A stretch of 64,000 bases of DNA from contig JALBYC010000010.1 of assembly GCA_023212645.1 (NCBI GenBank), positions 310,001 through 374,000 on the forward strand, given 5' to 3'. Every line of letters starts with the position of its first letter. Position 1 is the first letter of the stretch. This DNA comes from Farysia itapuensis (Eukaryota > Basidiomycota > Ustilaginomycetes > Ustilaginales > Ustilaginaceae). The notes beneath the pieces were generated by a model. It saw only the letters and a list, made by a program, of their open reading frames with translations, ran no database searches and was not told the DNA's origin. The translations under genes and the position numbers were made by a program. Positions 19,669 through 28,589 of the stretch are shown here, one piece after another.

Positions 19669-20781
19669 TTAGTTCCAACATAAGCTGAGTAACGTTGATA
19701 ATAGCGCGCCTACGACGACGCCGACGGTGGACGCATAGACTATGTTTTCCTCTGCCGTCCTGTACGTACGCGAGCGAGGTTCGCTGACTGGAGCAAACGT
19801 CGGAGAAAGAGGCGCTGTCTCATCAGTGTTTTGCGCATCCTTGGCCGGTACCTGCACCTCATCCGCAAAAACTAGACTCTGGCTCTGCGTCGTCGCTTCT
19901 GGCTCTACACCCGCTCGCAAGGATGCAAACTGCTCCAGCTTGTCCTCGAATTCGGCAATCGTCGAAGTGATCAGCTCTCTTGACTGCTCTTCTCCCTGGA
20001 GAAGCCGCTTCTCAAACGTCTGCGCGAGCTTCTTGCGCTTATACGGCTCTACGAGCAGAATAGCGAGGAGGAAGAGAGCAGCATTGAGCCCTGCGACGAG
20101 CAAGCTCCCCCACGTACTCAGACCACGCACTCTGTCGCTCCAAATTTGCTCCTCGTGGTAGCGCAGCAGCACTGTTCGCATGAGCTGGTCGAATGCTGAC
20201 TGTACGTCTGCAGTCGCCTGCTCCAGGTGCGACTCCCCCCGTTGTTCGGCGCCAAAGAGATGGTGTTCTTGCCGTAAGAGCTCGGTGTATCGGTGCAGAT
20301 CGGCGTCGGTCCACACCGACTTGCGCGAGAGGAGATCGTTGATTTCCTTCTGACTCGAGCTTCGTTCCGCGACGGACTTGACGTAGCTCTGCTTGGCTAG
20401 ATCAAGTGTAGCACGTGCTTCCTGCAGTGATGCTTCGAGCTGAACAATTTGTGCCTTGAGGTGTTCTACTGCTGTGTATCCGGAGTAGGCGTTCCATTTT
20501 TGTGAAGCGTCCGACAGGCTAGAGTCTAGACGAGCTCTCAGTTCACGCGCTCGCTCTTTTGACGCTGCCAGAGCGGCGGATACGGACGGGTGGTTTGCAA
20601 GACTCTGCAACGTCGGCCTTGTACGCGAAGATGATTGGGCCGTGTCTTTTCCCGGTGGGCGGGCCCCACGTTGATCATCTCGAACCGTGGGGGTAAAAGA
20701 GAGGCATCGCACCTGGTATCTTGAGATTGGACATGGTCTTTGTACAGCTACTCGCAGTGTGTTCAGCGAGCGAGCTGCCAT
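19669..20781 (-). CDS. SHE9: Mitochondrial inner membrane protein She9/Mdm33
   Basis: This 370-residue protein matches She9/Mdm33, which shapes the mitochondrial inner membrane. The first 35 residues (MAARSLNTLRVAVQRP...) are basic and lack acidic residues, as in a matrix-targeting presequence. Long coiled coil covers about residues 65-200. A first membrane segment follows near 207-228 (LLVAGLNAALFLLAILLVEP), with a second at the C-terminus (ASTVGVVVGALLSTLLSL). A helical stretch and an acidic linker lie between them. The ATG at 20781 directly abuts a GA repeat. The frame stays open upstream to 21033, but that part is GA-repeat and leader, so the presequence start is preferred. Confidence 0.88.
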   Translation of the reverse strand: MAARSLNTLRVAVQRPCPISRYQVRCLSFTPTVRDDQRGARPPGKDTAQSSSRTRPTLQSLANHPSVSAALAASKERARELRARLDSSLSDASQKWNAYSGYTAVEHLKAQIVQLEASLQEARATLDLAKQSYVKSVAERSSSQKEINDLLSRKSVWTDADLHRYTELLRQEHHLFGAEQRGESHLEQATADVQSAFDQLMRTVLLRYHEEQIWSDRVRGLSTWGSLLVAGLNAALFLLAILLVEPYKRKKLAQTFEKRLLQGEEQSRELITSTIAEFEDKLEQFASLRAGVEPEATTQSQSLVFADEVQVPAKDAQNTDETAPLSPTFAPVSEPRSRTYRTAEENIVYASTVGVVVGALLSTLLSLCWN

Positions 20782-20805
20782 CTCTCTCTCTCTCTCTCTC
20801 TCTCT
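20781..20805. repeat. (TC)12 microsatellite at the SHE9 start
   Basis: A pure TC/GA dinucleotide run begins at the last base of the SHE9 start codon and extends into its 5' leader, so the SHE9 mRNA would carry GAGAGA immediately before AUG. A further short GA block follows at about 20813-20821. Confidence 0.95.
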
Positions 20806-20934
20806 GGTGCACGAGAGAGAGGACAAAGAGCAACACTTTGGGACATCAAAGAACGCAGGCGAGAAAAAGCCATCGGGACATTCATCCGATCGGGCGGGAT
20901 CAGAAGGAAGAAAACCAGCGCGCGTCTCTAGCAA

Positions 20935-20940
20935 ACGCGT
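20935..20940. promoter_or_regulatory. ACGCGT (MCB-like) element upstream of RFA3
   Basis: AACGCGTAA lies 112 bases before the RFA3 start codon. ACGCGT is the MBF-binding core in fungi, where replication genes including RPA subunits are typical targets. Function here is inference from position and gene class. Confidence 0.45.
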
Positions 20941-20973
20941 AAAGTGCCCGCGAACAAGAAATTGCGCAGCGAC

Positions 20974-20993
20974 CCAACCAACCAACCAACCAA
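20974..20993 (+). repeat. (CCAA)5 repeat in the RFA3 leader
   Basis: Five tandem CCAA units lie about 60-80 bases before the RFA3 ATG, in an AC-rich and otherwise ATG-poor leader. Confidence 0.9.
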
Positions 20994-21051
20994 CACGCAC
21001 GCCGCGCCACACCCAAGTCATCAACGCACACACACAACCCCCGCCAACAGA

Positions 21052-21455
21052 ATGGAGAAGCCAACCCCGCTGATCAACTCGTCCATGCTATCGTCATACA
21101 GGGGACAGACTGTCCGCATAGTCGGCAAAGTGCAGAAGGTGACGGGAAACACACTCCTCCTCCAGTCGTCTGATATGGGCAACGTCGAAGTGGCACTCAC
21201 ACCTGATTCGGACGTTACCGGCGCCTCGTACGTCGAAGTCACGGGCAAAGTCGCCGAAAATGGCCTCGATGGCGATCAGATCCGCGAATTCACTACCGTC
21301 GATATCGGCGACAAAGTCGGTAAGTTCTCCTGCGAGTATGCTTTGAAAGCGTGGGGGGCGGGACTGACACAGTGTTTGCTAAAGATATGGGCTTAGTGGA
21401 AAACGTGATTCAGATCTCGGGCGCTTTCCCAGCCTTGTTCACAGAGCAGCACTAA
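21052..21455 (+). CDS. RFA3: Replication protein A small subunit (RPA14/Rfa3)
   Basis: This is the small OB-fold subunit of replication protein A, the single-strand DNA binding trimer used in replication, repair and checkpoint signalling. It has two exons, 21052-21319 and 21385-21455, with a 65-base intron (GTAAGT donor, AAAG acceptor, phase 1), giving 112 residues. Residues 12-90 form the OB strands (YRGQTVRIVGKVQKV, NVEVALTPDSDV, YVEVTGKV). The spliced exon supplies the C-terminal helix (DMGLVENVIQI), which the family uses for trimerisation. Length fits the family. The ATG at 21052 is the first that gives a normal Rfa3 N-terminus. Confidence 0.88.
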
Positions 21456-21522
21456 CAAGCACAGAAATCCAAACCCGAAACAGCAATGGAATGCTAGCAT
21501 GTATACGACACAATATGGCTGT

Positions 21523-23808
21523 TCAGAGAGTTGACCGGACACTACCGAGACGGGTGTCCCAGGATTCGGCCGTGTCTTGCGACGAGGATTCAGGCTGGCT
21601 TGCGTCTTTGCGGCGAAGGTAGTCGAGACCCCGCGAGAGTTCGAGCCATGGCTCGGTGCCTTTGACGTAGCGTGCACCTAGCAGGCTGAACAGAGTTTGT
21701 TCAGCGCGTGCGGCTACATGTCCCACCATCAGAGCTAAGAATACGCCGCGCTGCTCATCGGCATTGTCCCCAGCAGCAGCGAACGTGATGGTGTAGCCGG
21801 CAGGTGTGCATGGAATGCCAAAAGCTTGGAGTAGCGATGCTGCTTCTGCTACCGTGTGTCCGCCAAACCGCTGTGCCTGCTCGACGAGCCACCGCTGGTG
21901 TCGCGCCCGTACACTGTCGGCCCACGTTAGTCGACCTCCGCCTCGACTCTCAACTGCAAAGAACTCGTCAAAGTCTTCGAACAGAGACACGCCCCACCTT
22001 CTCCCGACGATGCTGCCGAGCAAAAGAGCCAGACGTGGGTGTGTGTACAGCATCAGATCCGAGTAAACGCCGTACGAACGGGTGTACAGCGTCAAGCATT
22101 TGTGTCCCTCTCCCGCTCCGTTGCCCACCACGTGCAATCCCTGATCAGCTGGATCGGTCGACACGACTGAAAAACGCCAATGCTTTCCCCCCCGCGCGAG
22201 CTGCTCTATGCGCAGTTTCGCATACCGCTCCAAATGTGCTTTAGCTACCAGTTCTGCGGAAGAGGGTGCTGGATAGAGCAGTCCCTCTGCGCCCGAGGCA
22301 GGCATGTCTTGTGCGCCTTTGTTGCGATGAGGCTGGATGTGGTTGATGGGCGGTGGGAGTCCTTGGCCGCTGTATCCGTCGACTTGTGCTGAGGGTGGTA
22401 TTTCGCGTGACTGCACCATGTCTGGGCGTCCGAATGCATCGAGTCGCTTCTTGAAATGCAGCTTACCAGCTTGCCACAGAATGCGGAGAAACGGGGAGAG
22501 TAGGTCTGTCGGTTGACGCATGAGAGCTGCGTACAGCGTTCCTGCCGTCAGTGGCATCACGGCACGCTGACTGCCCCGGGTGGGTGAATCGAGTGTGGCC
22601 ATGAGTTTCTTGACCAGTTTCTGCTGACCCTCCCCGCCTGTTTCACTCGGTTCGACGAGCAGTAAGAGTCGAATACCGAGCAAGAACGATGTATCACCAT
22701 CGCGAAATGGCTCTTTGAGAAAAAGCCGGTAGAACCCACCCCGGTCGTTGAAGGGCGAGACGTGGAAGGAGCGGGGGAAGGTCCACTGGTGGTCATAGTT
22801 GGGCCTTTTGTGCGCTTGATCCGCTGTATCTTCCCCCTTACCTGCTTCGAGTACGTAGATATGCCGTTCTGCAAACGTGTTGTGTACCTCGAGAACAGCG
22901 AGCCAGAATTTGCCCCTCTCGTTAGCTGGTGATGTGTCGGAGGGAGGTCGAAAGCAGTAATGGACGGAAAGCGGGTTGATGCCAGTGATGCCAGCGAGGG
23001 CGGGCATAGTCACCGTCCACACCTGACCCAGCTCGCTCTTCCACCCTCTACTGACGCCGGAATGTACGTCCTGCGGTCCTTCGGATAGAAAGCCACGCTC
23101 CCTCAGCTCGTAGGCCAGCTTGAGCAGGATCGAGCCCTGAATCCACCCAGTCCGGGCGGGGGACATGCCGCTGTTGGTGGGAAAGTGGGTGCGGAGGTAG
23201 GAGCGTGGTGCGAGGTGCGTGAGCGACCAGGTGTATGCGCCTGTTTTGCGCCGCTTCTCCTGCTTGCGACGACGCTCGACACGTTCAGCTGCACGCATAG
23301 CTTGTTTCCACGCCTCCTTCTCGCCCAACCCCGGCTCTGCACCTGGGGGGTGGACAAGTCGGTTCTGTGCGAGGTCAGAATCCTGCACGAATTCTGGCTC
23401 GTAGTGTGCTCCCTTCCAGCTGAACGCATGTCCAGTGTCTAGGCCGTGTGCCTCGAGCGTGTCTAGACGTACTGCGAGGTAGAGTGTGTTGTATCGGAAT
23501 GCGTGCTTTGACTCGACCGGCAGAAACCGCGCATGGTTCGTCACCGCTGGAACTACGAACCCATTCGGAGCCGTGCTTCCGTCCGAGCGAGAAAGCCACT
23601 CAAGCCAGGACGGAACACGCCGTAAGACAGAGTAGCCAAGAACGAGGTAGATCGGCCAGAGGAGCCGCCATGTCAGTGGCGGTACCGCCTGTGGCCATGC
23701 CGACAACTCGCCGTGGGCAGTGGACGACAGTGCCGATGGGAAGAGCGAGACCAGCCTCGAGGAGAGCGGTACCGACGCCAGCAGGCTGTTCGCCGTCGTG
23801 TTCGTCAT
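21523..23808 (-). CDS. DUF1365-family protein
   Basis: This 761-residue protein contains the DUF1365 family region. Visible landmarks are the start segment ARFLPVESKHAFRYNTLYLAV near residue 93, NPLSVHYCF near 275 and the block HVSPFNDRGGFYRLFL near 350. One hydrophobic segment near residues 45-62 (TWRLLWPIYLVLGYSVL) suggests membrane anchoring. Biochemical function is not established. In bacteria the family often sits beside cyclopropane-fatty-acid-synthase-like methyltransferases and desaturases, which hints at lipid chemistry, but no such partner is next to it here. The protein is longer than bacterial homologues, with extra material at both ends and between blocks. It is divergent from the DUF4604 gene, with 110 bases between starts. 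Confidence 0.75.
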   Translation of the reverse strand: MTNTTANSLLASVPLSSRLVSLFPSALSSTAHGELSAWPQAVPPLTWRLLWPIYLVLGYSVLRRVPSWLEWLSRSDGSTAPNGFVVPAVTNHARFLPVESKHAFRYNTLYLAVRLDTLEAHGLDTGHAFSWKGAHYEPEFVQDSDLAQNRLVHPPGAEPGLGEKEAWKQAMRAAERVERRRKQEKRRKTGAYTWSLTHLAPRSYLRTHFPTNSGMSPARTGWIQGSILLKLAYELRERGFLSEGPQDVHSGVSRGWKSELGQVWTVTMPALAGITGINPLSVHYCFRPPSDTSPANERGKFWLAVLEVHNTFAERHIYVLEAGKGEDTADQAHKRPNYDHQWTFPRSFHVSPFNDRGGFYRLFLKEPFRDGDTSFLLGIRLLLLVEPSETGGEGQQKLVKKLMATLDSPTRGSQRAVMPLTAGTLYAALMRQPTDLLSPFLRILWQAGKLHFKKRLDAFGRPDMVQSREIPPSAQVDGYSGQGLPPPINHIQPHRNKGAQDMPASGAEGLLYPAPSSAELVAKAHLERYAKLRIEQLARGGKHWRFSVVSTDPADQGLHVVGNGAGEGHKCLTLYTRSYGVYSDLMLYTHPRLALLLGSIVGRRWGVSLFEDFDEFFAVESRGGGRLTWADSVRARHQRWLVEQAQRFGGHTVAEAASLLQAFGIPCTPAGYTITFAAAGDNADEQRGVFLALMVGHVAARAEQTLFSLLGARYVKGTEPWLELSRGLDYLRRKDASQPESSSQDTAESWDTRLGSVRSTL

Positions 23809-23913
23809 GACTGCACTTGTTACGCAACCATGATTGGTGGTGGTCGTTGGTGGGACCCTTGAAAACCAACAGAACTTGCGCGGTGTTGCACCACCTCCTC
23901 CAACTTCTTCCCA

Positions 23914-23922
23914 ATGCGATGA
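23914..23922 (+). promoter_or_regulatory. Two-codon upstream ORF overlapping the DUF4604 start
   Basis: The string ATGCGATGA is a complete M-R-stop frame whose stop overlaps the main ATG by four bases (ATGA). This arrangement permits termination-reinitiation or leaky scanning. Whether it regulates anything is inference. Confidence 0.5.
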
Positions 23923-24596
23923 GCAGTAGTCGGGACAAGAAGCGCGATCTCACCGCTCGATCGCTGCAGTACACCGCTCCTGAAACACCCAGCTTTCTCA
24001 AAGCACTCAAAGCGCAGGTCAGTGTCAACGAGCGGGCCAAATACGGAGACCACGGCGCTTCACGGGACCAACTCGACTCTCTCCTCTCCACTTCGGGGAC
24101 AAACCACCGAGATTCGCACGCAACTAGCGATGACGAGGGCGATCATGACGGCGCTCAGGTTGTCGTGCTGAATGATAGGCGGCACTTGACGGCGGAACAG
24201 GCGCAAGAAGCAAAAGCAGAATCACGGAGCCACCCGCCACCACCCGAGGTGAGAGCGGTGGGAAAGCCGATTTCCACGGCAAGTGGGCAGCCAAGCACGG
24301 CCAAACGTCGGCGGAACCCTATTCTCGTGACGGAAGAAGGAGACGATACCGACCATGCCAATTTGATCGCCAACGCTCTCGACGCACCGTCGAAGAAAGC
24401 AAAACAAGCCAGCCGTAAGGGTGACGGCGGCAATTTGGAGGACGTTAAACACCTCCTGCGTACAGAGAAACAGGCACACCAGGCAGCCAAAGCAGCCACC
24501 GTCAAAGCAGTGGACAAGCGCACACGCAAGAACAAAGAGGCACAAGCAGCAAAGTCCAAGTCAGGCAAAGGCCTAAGTTTCTCCTTTGATGATTAG
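23919..24596 (+). CDS. DUF4604-family protein (KIAA1143-like)
   Basis: This 225-residue, largely disordered, lysine-rich protein resembles the DUF4604/KIAA1143 family. Three short blocks appear in the family order: SLQYTAPETPSFLKALKAQV near residues 15-35, AQVVVLNDRRHLTAEQAQEA near 79-98 and the C-terminal LSFSFDD. The middle is rich in lysine and alanine and may be a nuclear, RNA-associated linker, but no function is established for the fungal proteins. The ATG at 23919 is used; the frame upstream starts with TTG. The gene converges on the ORT1-like carrier with 80 bases between stops. Confidence 0.7.
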   Translation: MSSSRDKKRDLTARSLQYTAPETPSFLKALKAQVSVNERAKYGDHGASRDQLDSLLSTSGTNHRDSHATSDDEGDHDGAQVVVLNDRRHLTAEQAQEAKAESRSHPPPPEVRAVGKPISTASGQPSTAKRRRNPILVTEEGDDTDHANLIANALDAPSKKAKQASRKGDGGNLEDVKHLLRTEKQAHQAAKAATVKAVDKRTRKNKEAQAAKSKSGKGLSFSFDD

Positions 24597-24676
24597 AGAT
24601 GTATCTTACCGCCAGTTGTGGTATGGTGCTTTTGGTCTATGTGTATGTTGCGCGAGAATATGTGAGGTTTGCGAGT

Positions 24677-27600
24677 CTATAGTCCGTAGGAATCTGCGAG
24701 TGCTTCGAGTTTGTTGTACATGAGAAAGATGATGGCGCTGCTGGGTGCACTTCGTAAACACGTCACGCCGCAGCCGGCGTACAAGCCGCGTACACCACGG
24801 GTGGCATAGATCTTCTTGAAAGTGGCAAAGAAGCCGGTGCCTTTGAATTTTGCGCCAGGCACGCTAGCCCCACGCATCATCTCCTGCTCGGTCTGCATGG
24901 TGGATTTCACACTGTCGGCGGGGAAGAGCACCACATTGTAGCTGATCCCGGACAGCGCGCCCGCTCCGATCAGCTCGAGCGAGGTCAAGTCCTTCTTTGT
25001 GACATCCGTCCTATTCCATGCTGCTTTCTTCTTCGCGATTAGATAGCGGGAGCAGCTCTCGAATGCCAAGAACCACGCCGTGCTTCCGCCTGTTTCGCGA
25101 AGCAGTGTGCCTGTCTGCCCGAGCCATAGTCCGCGCAAGCCATCAGCCGCTATTGTGCGTCGGGCCAGAGTGAATGGACCATCTAGTCTCTTACTGCTGT
25201 CGGCCATAGACGAGATAGCTCGAACTTGTTGAACTACGGCTGGACCCAGAGGAGCAGGGGTAATCGGAGCGGCTGTCGGGTGCTGCGCCTGCGTGATCAT
25301 TTGAACCTGCATCTTGCACTTGATCAGTTCGATCGGTGTCAGAACAAAGCTCGTGACTGATCCAGCTCCCGCCGCAGCAATTGCAAGCTGCGGAATGGAG
25401 AGAGGGGCCTCTGCGTCGGCTTTCAGTGCAGAGCTGCTGCTAGCTTGACCATCCCACCATCGAACTCCACGTTGAATTTGGTTGTAGGTAAAAAACAAGC
25501 AGGCGTTTTCCAGCGTAGCCCCAATGACGGGCATACTCAATCCTCGATAGAGTCCACGAATACCTTCGTTGAGGTACGTCTGCTTAAAGCAGTCAAACGC
25601 TCCTGCGTAACGAGCAGGCTTTTCGCCAGATTGAGTCTGCAAACGGACTTTTACCAAGTCGAATGGGTGTTCAAAGACCTTGCTCACCATTCCAGCTGCT
25701 GAGCCAAAGGTAATGTCTTTGGTCGCCTGGCCAAGTCGTTGGTGCGAGGTGTGTGTCTCTTCGATCGGCGAGAAGATCGAATAGTGGTTCCGTTGCGGCG
25801 TCCAAGTTTCCAAGGGTCGAGGCGGCGAGTCCCCTTCGTCCAATGGCACGGCATCTGACCGTTGCCTCTCTGGAGTGAAAGAGCCTGACGCTGATGCCGG
25901 TGCAGAATAGTAGCTTTGGCCAGCGGTGAGCAGCGGTGCAGCTCCGTTGCCCAATCCCGAGGTGTGCTCGGATGACGAACCACTTTGGAGGCACCCCTGG
26001 TGTCTAGATAGATCAAGCGATGCAGACTTGGCAGCATAGTGTCCCTCTAGTGATGAAGAAGCGTGTCGCGAGCGGATCGTCGGGCTGGGAATGCTATCAA
26101 ACGCTCTGTGCGCATCGGGGGAGATGGTGAGCCCAAACGAAGGTCGCTTGCGATGACCACTGACTGATGACACTGAGTTAGTCGAGCGGTGTCCCAACCC
26201 AGACGATCTAGTGTAGCTGGATGAAGACGAGGTTTGCGATGACCCAGAGCGGTACATGAACGGATCTTGCGACAAAAAGGTTGGCCCAGCCCCTGCCAAG
26301 CTGTCAGCGCCAAACATGCTGTAGCTTCGACCCTTCACCGTGGTTTCCCTGCCGGCGCTACGGTCTGTGTACACTTGCAGTCGGGGGGCAGTGCGATGTG
26401 TTGGGAACGAGGCGTGGTCGGCTGGAATTGATAAAGCTGAGTTGGTTGAAAAAGAAGATCTCGAATTTCTCGGTCCGATAAGATTAGACCACTTCGGTTC
26501 CGACTGCCATCGCTCCGACTGTGAAACATCGTCATACGACGCTCGATCTTGCGCATTAGCGCCAAAAGCCTCATGGCTCGACAGTGTAGATGACGAAACC
26601 GATAATGGGCGCGAAATTGTCGCGGTGGAGAGCTGTTTGTGATTGGACCCGCTCGAGGCGGTACTCGAGGAAGACCCAAACAAGTTTGACCATGGCTTGC
26701 TGCTTTGCATCCCACCCAATGAGCGTCGAATCGCCGGCGAGTTGGCTGGCTGGCTGTGTGGTGTGATTCTGCAAAGCGACTCGTAGCATTTTGGTGCATC
26801 AGAAGAATTGGCAACACGGTCAAAGCCAGCGCGAATGGGACTGGAAGGCTGACTCAGCGGTTGTCTGTGATGAGACTGGGACTGTTTCGGAAACGGTCGA
26901 TGGAACTGCGTTTGGGTGCCTGCTGGGTTGCACCAGCTGGATGCTGCTAGACAAGAAGAGGTGGGCGAAGTCGGGCTACGCGGTGATGGCGCTTGGTTGG
27001 AGCCTGGATCTGATCCGAGTAACGGCCGAGCTGGCCTCGTTGGGCGTGAGTCCGCCGAACCTTCATTCGAATAATGCGACAGTGACATTGCTTCAAACTC
27101 ACGTCTGAGCGGTGACGGGATAGTTCTGGCATCTGCTCGGACATCTCTGATGTCTGCAAGATAGTATGATCCAATGGCAAAACTCGCCTTCCGTGCCTCG
27201 TCAAAGGAAGTATGCTCAATCGTGCTGCGACGTGGACGGCTGCTGGTGGAATGAAAGCGGTGTGCAAAAGTACGAGAGGAAGAAGACGGTAAGCCGTCTA
27301 TGCTTGTGTGCTTGCTCTGACCTGTAGCATCTTGGGGAACGCGGTATACAAGATCCGACATCAAGCTTGATTGAAGTGTATCTGGGAGATCAACCGAGGC
27401 TGACCTGTGAAAAGCAGTGTCAATCTGCCGGGACTCACTCAAGCTCACAGGCGTCGAGCTTGAGGATACTGGATGTGTCAGAGGTGGTGCGCTTCGCTCG
27501 CTGTAGGGAGTTTCTGCTTGTGAACCAGTAGTATCAATGTATGCGTCTGATGTGGTGTGAAAGGACGGTATAGGAGCCGAGATGACCATATCTTTGGCGC

Positions 27601-28207
27601 TCGTCTGATCCAGCTCTCGCTTGCCCATGAGTTTTCGAAGGCCAAGGACGAGACTACTCCTGTTTCTCGTGTGTTTGCGAGGTGTCTTGGAACCGCCCAG
27701 GCCTGACGCCAGGTCCTGTTCTGCTGTTGGAATATTACTGAGACTGGTGGCACTTGCAGTAAGGCTCACGGGATTACCGCCGCCTGAGCTGCTTTCTGCT
27801 TCGCTTTCTCTGACGTGGTCCATTGCAGCCTGAAGGGTACCAGCCTTGTGCTCAGAGTCTAGTCCTGGACAGGCCTCTGTGGTGAGAGTATCATCACCAT
27901 CGTTGAGTCGACTCGTGTGTGGTATACTATAGAGTTGATGTTGTGCTTCTGGCTGCGACTGGAAGAGACTCGAGCCAGATGAGCTACTTGGCGTGAGTTC
28001 AGCTGGAGCTGGAACGGGGTCAATGCTGTGCGACTGTGACACTTCTTGGAGGAACGCAGTATCGTTCTTGTCCCACAATTCATCGTCCACTTCGTAGGAT
28101 GGAGTGGAGAGCGGTTCGCGAGGCGCGACCTGGCTGAATCTGTGCCTGATGGTGCTCCATCTTGGCGGCCGTGAAGGTCCAGCAATGTCGCAGTCATCCA
28201 CCTGCAT
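24677..28207 (-). CDS. ORT1/ARG11-like mitochondrial carrier with long Ser-rich N-terminal extension
   Basis: The C-terminal 350 residues (about 825-1176) are a mitochondrial carrier with three repeats: FEHPFDLVKVRLQTQ, LTPIELIKCKMQVQ and LFPADSVKSTMQTEQE. Details such as GLWLGQTGTLLRETGG match the ornithine carrier ORT1/ARG11, which exports ornithine from the matrix for arginine synthesis. About 825 residues of serine-, threonine- and proline-rich, probably disordered sequence precede it in the same uninterrupted frame. Carriers are normally about 300 residues. No in-frame ATG lies shortly before the carrier, so a short isoform would need an unseen intron or promoter. The ATG at 28207 is the first in frame (28288 is TTG). 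The carrier domain is secure; the single-protein model is less so. Confidence 0.78.
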   Translation of the reverse strand: MQVDDCDIAGPSRPPRWSTIRHRFSQVAPREPLSTPSYEVDDELWDKNDTAFLQEVSQSHSIDPVPAPAELTPSSSSGSSLFQSQPEAQHQLYSIPHTSRLNDGDDTLTTEACPGLDSEHKAGTLQAAMDHVRESEAESSSGGGNPVSLTASATSLSNIPTAEQDLASGLGGSKTPRKHTRNRSSLVLGLRKLMGKRELDQTSAKDMVISAPIPSFHTTSDAYIDTTGSQAETPYSERSAPPLTHPVSSSSTPVSLSESRQIDTAFHRSASVDLPDTLQSSLMSDLVYRVPQDATGQSKHTSIDGLPSSSSRTFAHRFHSTSSRPRRSTIEHTSFDEARKASFAIGSYYLADIRDVRADARTIPSPLRREFEAMSLSHYSNEGSADSRPTRPARPLLGSDPGSNQAPSPRSPTSPTSSCLAASSWCNPAGTQTQFHRPFPKQSQSHHRQPLSQPSSPIRAGFDRVANSSDAPKCYESLCRITPHSQPANSPAIRRSLGGMQSSKPWSNLFGSSSSTASSGSNHKQLSTATISRPLSVSSSTLSSHEAFGANAQDRASYDDVSQSERWQSEPKWSNLIGPRNSRSSFSTNSALSIPADHASFPTHRTAPRLQVYTDRSAGRETTVKGRSYSMFGADSLAGAGPTFLSQDPFMYRSGSSQTSSSSSYTRSSGLGHRSTNSVSSVSGHRKRPSFGLTISPDAHRAFDSIPSPTIRSRHASSSLEGHYAAKSASLDLSRHQGCLQSGSSSEHTSGLGNGAAPLLTAGQSYYSAPASASGSFTPERQRSDAVPLDEGDSPPRPLETWTPQRNHYSIFSPIEETHTSHQRLGQATKDITFGSAAGMVSKVFEHPFDLVKVRLQTQSGEKPARYAGAFDCFKQTYLNEGIRGLYRGLSMPVIGATLENACLFFTYNQIQRGVRWWDGQASSSSALKADAEAPLSIPQLAIAAAGAGSVTSFVLTPIELIKCKMQVQMITQAQHPTAAPITPAPLGPAVVQQVRAISSMADSSKRLDGPFTLARRTIAADGLRGLWLGQTGTLLRETGGSTAWFLAFESCSRYLIAKKKAAWNRTDVTKKDLTSLELIGAGALSGISYNVVLFPADSVKSTMQTEQEMMRGASVPGAKFKGTGFFATFKKIYATRGVRGLYAGCGVTCLRSAPSSAIIFLMYNKLEALADSYGL

Positions 28208-28589
28208 GCTCGTCCAATGGTGGCGGCAATCACAATTGACACGAAATTTGTTTGGAATTTGCTTTGCCGAAATAATGCCTTGTTCCAAAGTGACACCCGG
28301 CGCAAGGCAGAATCACCAAATGCTCCTATTCAACATGTGCCAGAGCAGTCAGCGGTTGAGCGTTACTTTGCAAGACTGTGTAAGCGGGATCATGCCCCTC
28401 GTAGCGCTTGCGAAAAGGGGTGTATCTGTTCCAAGTTGAGTGACAGCTGGGCGGCAGATGCAAGCGGGTTTCATATGCCAAATATTTGTGCATTAAAAGT
28501 GGAGCAAAGATCGTCACCCGCCCAGATCGTGGCTCACATGGCTCACAGCGTGGCTCTCCCATCCACTTTGCTCCCGTACGTTGACAGAC
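28208..28589. other. Divergent promoter region between the carrier and epoxide hydrolase fusion genes
   Basis: These 382 bases lie between two divergent starts. I saw no additional gene, tRNA or strong TATA box. The carrier frame stays open for 81 bases into it but without an ATG. Confidence 0.6.
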
